This document shows positions 8,531-11,508 of a DNA stretch of 11,508 bases, in pieces; position 1 is the first letter of the stretch; every line of letters begins with the position of its first letter. The translations under genes were made by a program, and so were the position numbers. This DNA comes from Gammaproteobacteria bacterium (GTDB taxonomy: Bacteria; Pseudomonadota; Gammaproteobacteria; Pseudomonadales; Pseudohongiellaceae). The notes beneath the pieces are model-generated. The model saw only the letters and a list, made by a program, of their open reading frames with translations, made no database searches and was not told where the DNA came from. The DNA lies in assembly GCA_947377625.1 (NCBI GenBank), contig CANCGR010000039.1:1-11508 (forward strand), read 5' to 3'.

Positions 8531-9916
8531 TCACGCTTGTTGCAATAATACCCTGCCACTATTCAACAACCCCTTGGGGTCCAGCGCCTGCTTCAGCGTT
8601 TGCATCAACGCCAATTCAGCAGGTGAACGTGAATAATGCAGGTAATTCAATTTCTGCACGCCAATGCCGTGCTCCGCTGATACAGAGCCGTGGAACTGGC
8701 CAACGGTGCGATAGACGATGCTGTACATGGCCTTGATATCTTCACGACGACCGGTGTAGCACAGGAAATGCAGGTTGCTGTCCGCGATGTGACCAAATAC
8801 CAGCATCTTGGCAGCCGGCAGGTTGGACTTGAGTTCACTTTCAATCGCCGCAAGAAAGGCCTGCATCGCCGAGATCGGAACACTGACATCGAAGTTGGCG
8901 ACATCGCGGATGAACTGGCCGATTTCAGCGACACCATCGCGGATTTTCCAGAAGCCTTCGCGTTCACGTTGCGACGTGGCCACCACTGCATCGGTAGCCA
9001 TACCCTGCTCTATTGCATCGCCGAGGCTGTTTTCAAACAGTAGCTGGTCGCGTTCCTGTTCACCGCCTTCCAGCTCTACTAAAACATAAAGCGGATGCCG
9101 CTCGCCGAATGGTGAAGTGATGCCTTTCACATTGTCAGTGATGAAGTGATAGTAGCTGTGCCACATCACTTCAAACGCACTGAGGGTACCGGCGAAGTCG
9201 CGTGTCAACTTGTGCAGAAGTTCGATTACTTTGGGAAATTCACTGACGGCTATCAAAGCACTGCAGCGACTCAGCGCTTTTGGATATAAACGAAGCACCG
9301 CACGTGTGACGATACCGAGCGTGCCTTCAGTACCGATAAACAATTGCTTCAAATCATAAGCGGCGTTGTTCTTGAGCATCTTGTTCATCGACGAAATGAC
9401 AGTGCCATCGGCCAACACCGCTTCCAGACCCAGTACCAGATTGCGCGTCATGCCAAAACGCAGCACCTGATTGCCGCCGGCGTTGGTGGAGATATTGCCG
9501 CCAATGTTGCAAGTGCCGCGTGCGCCAAGATCCAGCGGAAACACAAAGCCTTGGGCAGCCGCAGCTTCCTGAATCACCTGCAGGGGAGTACCAGCCTTGA
9601 CGGTCATGGTCATCGAAGCAGTGTCGATTTCTTCGATACCGCTCAAGCGTTCCAGCGAGATCGCCAGTTCCTGTGCACGTGGATTGCCACCACCACACAA
9701 GCCGGTGAGGCCGCCTTGCACTACGACCTTCTGACCATGCTCTGAACACAACTTCATAATGGCAGACACTTCTTCAACCGTGCCCGGGCGCGCCACTGCA
9801 ATCGGCACTCCCGCCGTTTCAGACGACCAGTCATGTTGATAGCGCTCGCTGATGTCAGCGCCGGTGAGCAATGGCGAGGCAAGACAGCGTGATAATTGTT
9901 CGATGAAATTTGGCAT
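8531..9916 (-). CDS. FAD-binding oxidoreductase, GlcD / D-2-hydroxyglutarate dehydrogenase-like
   Basis: Predicted flavin dehydrogenase of the vanillyl-alcohol-oxidase/GlcD family, oxidising a D-2-hydroxyacid (glycolate, D-lactate or D-2-hydroxyglutarate type). Length is 461 residues, as expected for the family. The FAD domain shows VVVQGGLTGLCGGG (64-77), IGGNISTNAGG (138-148) and GTEGTLGIVT (195-204). The C-terminal domain carries FGHIADSNLHF (375-384) and SAEHGIG (413-419). H376, H383 and E415 match the metal-binding residues of D-2-hydroxyglutarate dehydrogenases, and H416 the catalytic histidine. The usual HxGDGNxH glycines are Ala379 and Ser381... seen here as HIADSNLH. The protein ends with DPKGLLNSGR (446-455) in place of the common NPGK/NPGR. 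No transit or signal peptide is visible. Start ATG 9916 has AAGAG just upstream. The gene is 42 bases after the kinase stop and three bases from an alternative YjbR start, so it is probably in one transcript. Confidence 0.9.
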   Translation of the reverse strand: MPNFIEQLSRCLASPLLTGADISERYQHDWSSETAGVPIAVARPGTVEEVSAIMKLCSEHGQKVVVQGGLTGLCGGGNPRAQELAISLERLSGIEEIDTASMTMTVKAGTPLQVIQEAAAAQGFVFPLDLGARGTCNIGGNISTNAGGNQVLRFGMTRNLVLGLEAVLADGTVISSMNKMLKNNAAYDLKQLFIGTEGTLGIVTRAVLRLYPKALSRCSALIAVSEFPKVIELLHKLTRDFAGTLSAFEVMWHSYYHFITDNVKGITSPFGERHPLYVLVELEGGEQERDQLLFENSLGDAIEQGMATDAVVATSQREREGFWKIRDGVAEIGQFIRDVANFDVSVPISAMQAFLAAIESELKSNLPAAKMLVFGHIADSNLHFLCYTGRREDIKAMYSIVYRTVGQFHGSVSAEHGIGVQKLNYLHYSRSPAELALMQTLKQALDPKGLLNSGRVLLQQA

Positions 9917-9958
9917 TGCTCTTCTCTTGTTTGTTTCGCAATTGGTTTGGCGCTTGCA

Positions 9959-10870
9959 TCAGCCTTTGAGTTTGCCTGCAATGGTCTGCTGATCAGTCAG
10001 CTCGAACACTACATCCGCCAGCGCAGGCAACACTTCCAGCCCGTGACGGGTCAGCCGTTCATAATGCTGGATAAAACGTTGCAACTGCTCACGGTCCATC
10101 AGCTTGGTGCCGGTGCCGGCGCCACCCATCACTTTCTCGGCCAGTTTTGCTTCCTGGTTCTGCCGCCATTCGTAAACCTTGTCGAAGCTGGGTGCTTTCA
10201 GCATGACCAGGAAATCAACCAGTGCATAAAATTCTGAATAGTCCTGCGCTACCTGCTGGTTTACAAACTGGCGCCAGCGTCCATCGCAGTCTTCCTGCGT
10301 TTCCAGCACATTTACTGGCAGCGACAACTTGATGTCCTGCTGACACGGAATCGACAAGCACCAGCCTTCCAGCACCACCACGTCCATTGGCGCCAGCACG
10401 CGCGTCCACTCGCTGGTGGGCATGCGGTCGTCGATTACCTTGCTGAAGCGCGGCACCAGCACTTCACCTTCGCGGCCCAGCGCTGCCAGCGTTTGCATCG
10501 CCAATGCCACATCGTGGGTGCCGGGCACACCACGGGTAGCAAGCAGCGGATGCACTGTGCGCGCCATGTGCTGGCGATGGGCGTGGGTGTGGTAGAAGTC
10601 GTCGATGGAAAGGTTGATGGAGCGCAGCCCCATCAGCTCGCGCAACAACAGCACCAGCAAGGCTGCCAGTGTCGATTTGCCGCTGCCTTGGCTGCCGCTG
10701 ATGCCAACGATCAAAGTACGTCGGCTGGTGGAGGCTTGTCGCAGAATTGATTCCGCCAGTGGCAGGAACCATTGCTCCACGGTGTTGCGGTAGCTGTGTG
10801 GCAGCTTTTCTTGGGCAATAAAGCTGTCGATGGCGGTGCGTAACGAAGAGTTCATATCCACATTACACAT
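9959..10870 (-). CDS. P-loop kinase of the D-glycerate 3-kinase (GLYK/Tda10-like) type
   Basis: Predicted ATP-dependent small-molecule kinase of the P-loop group that includes plant-type D-glycerate 3-kinase and yeast Tda10, 303 residues. It would make 3-phospho-D-glycerate from D-glycerate. The sequence shows Walker A GISGSQGSGKST (56-67), LSIDDFYHT with D90 and D91 (87-95), TRGVPGTHDV (112-121, a signature of this group), PRFSKVIDDRMP (140-151), and VVLEGWCLS (165-173, Walker B-like). A long alpha-helical C-terminal part includes YEWRQNQEAKLAEKV, also found in this group. The function is inferred from family resemblance. Pantothenate kinase or uridine kinase relatives share the fold but not the RGVPGTHD motif. 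Start: ATG 10870 is the longest; ATG 10855 (MNSSLRTAID) is as likely, and neither has a clear ribosome binding site. It is the first gene of the operon with the FAD dehydrogenase. Confidence 0.82.
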   Translation of the reverse strand: MCNVDMNSSLRTAIDSFIAQEKLPHSYRNTVEQWFLPLAESILRQASTSRRTLIVGISGSQGSGKSTLAALLVLLLRELMGLRSINLSIDDFYHTHAHRQHMARTVHPLLATRGVPGTHDVALAMQTLAALGREGEVLVPRFSKVIDDRMPTSEWTRVLAPMDVVVLEGWCLSIPCQQDIKLSLPVNVLETQEDCDGRWRQFVNQQVAQDYSEFYALVDFLVMLKAPSFDKVYEWRQNQEAKLAEKVMGGAGTGTKLMDREQLQRFIQHYERLTRHGLEVLPALADVVFELTDQQTIAGKLKG

Positions 10871-10887
10871 CCAAGGGCAAGGCAGTG

Positions 10888-10901
10888 GCCAGATAACTGG
10901 C
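10888..10901. promoter_or_regulatory. Short perfect inverted repeat upstream of the kinase gene
   Basis: GCCAG (10888-10892) and CTGGC (10897-10901) are inverse complements around ATAA. The repeat lies 18 bases before ATG 10870 of the kinase, inside the 141-base gap shared with the divergent secreted protein gene. It may be a small operator or leader hairpin. The short arms make chance occurrence possible. Confidence 0.25.
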
Positions 10902-10997
10902 AGGAATCAAGTGACAAGGCAAGCATGCAGGAAACAAGGACTAAACAGTGACTTCCTTGTGATTGTAACAGAGCTTAATTACTCTCAGGCGAACTCC

Positions 10998-11005
10998 AGG
11001 GGAAG
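10998..11005 (+). promoter_or_regulatory. Ribosome binding site of the secreted protein gene
   Basis: AGGGGAAG ends six bases before ATG 11012. It supports this start over any further upstream one and is part of a 13-base match to the ribosome binding site region of the MATE gene. Confidence 0.65.
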
Positions 11006-11011
11006 ACCAGC

Positions 11012-11508
11012 ATGCCGACTTTACGCCCTCGCCGCCGTTGCCCGCTTTGGCTGTTGCTAGCCTCTGCTCTGACCCTCTCCAGTGCCACACTGCTGGCCCA
11101 AACACAGCCGGTGAATTCAGTCATCAGCAGCGAGTTCATTGTTGAACCTGCCACACTGATTGCTTTCGGTTTTGAATGGCACATTGCCGGCGACGACAAC
11201 CGCAATGCCAGCGTCGATGTGAAGTATCGTGCGACGGGAACCAAAGACTGGCACCAGGGGCTGCCACTGCTGCGCTTGCAAGGTGAATACACCAAACAAT
11301 ATGAAGCGGTGGACTACACCGCCCCCAACATGTTCAGCGGCAGCCTTTTCGACTTGCAGGAAAACACCGCTTATGAGGTGCAACTGACTCTGAGCGACCC
11401 TGATGGTGTCAGCGGCACCACGGTGCAAACGCTGGCGCTGCACACGCGTGCTGAACCGCAGCCTGCCACTGACGGACACACTTATCATGTCTACCCCACC
11501 GACTATCA
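11012..11508 (+). CDS. Secreted protein with fibronectin III-like domain, 3' end beyond the window (possibly a beta-helix protein)
   Basis: Only the first 165 codons are present and no stop is reached. The N-terminus is a signal peptide: RPRRR at 5-9, hydrophobic LWLLLASALTLSSATLLA, with a likely cleavage after A29 (LLA then QTQ). A beta-rich domain follows. The stretch VDVKYRATGTKDWHQGLPLL (68-87) and then LFDLQENTAYEVQLTLSDPDG (112-132) has the classic late fibronectin III pattern, an L-x-x-N/T-x-Y-E-V strand. TRAEP (145-149) closes the domain, and HTYHVYPTDY (156-165) begins the next part. I recall this arrangement at the start of bacterial right-handed parallel beta-helix proteins, which can be polysaccharide-active, but nothing of the helix is in the window. 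The function is therefore open. The gene is divergent from the kinase operon. Confidence 0.75.
   Translation, partial: MPTLRPRRRCPLWLLLASALTLSSATLLAQTQPVNSVISSEFIVEPATLIAFGFEWHIAGDDNRNASVDVKYRATGTKDWHQGLPLLRLQGEYTKQYEAVDYTAPNMFSGSLFDLQENTAYEVQLTLSDPDGVSGTTVQTLALHTRAEPQPATDGHTYHVYPTDY

Noticed and set aside
10891..10917. TTGTCA and TTATCT on the minus strand as the kinase promoter
   Set aside because: The spacing is 15 bases and the -10 box matches only two of six positions.

Overview
The window looks like ordinary chromosome from a free-living gammaproteobacterium, possibly marine. The case rests on the AlaRS sequence, compact operons, moderate GC content, an acetoacetyl-CoA synthetase, and a mix of oxidative and export genes. 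There is no transposase, integrase, tRNA, CRISPR array, phage gene or origin. The genus cannot be named from the sequence alone.

Layout, left to right: (1) positions 1-1739, minus strand: the N-terminal two thirds of alanyl-tRNA synthetase (alaS), running off the left edge. (2) 1740-2204: a 465-base non-coding gap with a perfect TATAAT box for alaS, hairpins in the alaS leader, and an imperfect 25-bp palindrome in front of the next gene. (3) 2205-4196, plus: acetoacetyl-CoA synthetase (aacS). It converges on (4) 4193-5200, minus: an esterase-D/antigen-85-type alpha/beta hydrolase. The two stop codons share one CTAG. (5) 5268-6173, plus: a TauD/TfdA-type Fe(II)/2-oxoglutarate dioxygenase, divergent from the esterase. 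(6) 6301-7680 and 7708-8115, plus: a MATE-family exporter and a small secreted mono-heme cytochrome c, 27 bases apart. They start with TTG and GTG, each behind a strong ribosome binding site. (7) 10870 to 8124, minus: a likely three-gene operon in the order GLYK-type P-loop kinase (glycerate kinase-like), GlcD/D-2-hydroxyglutarate-dehydrogenase-like FAD oxidoreductase, and a MmcQ/YjbR small protein. (8) 11012 to the right edge, plus: the N-terminus of a secreted protein with a fibronectin-III-like domain, divergent from the kinase.

How the genes may work together: aacS activates acetoacetate for central carbon or storage metabolism. The kinase and FAD dehydrogenase pair suggests oxidation of a D-2-hydroxyacid plus phosphorylation of D-glycerate, both feeding carbon into central metabolism. 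The exporter and cytochrome pair has no obvious shared pathway. I found no convincing undescribed multi-gene system. The best leads are the kinase/FAD/YjbR operon, the palindrome before aacS, the structured alaS leader, and the MATE/cytochrome pair.
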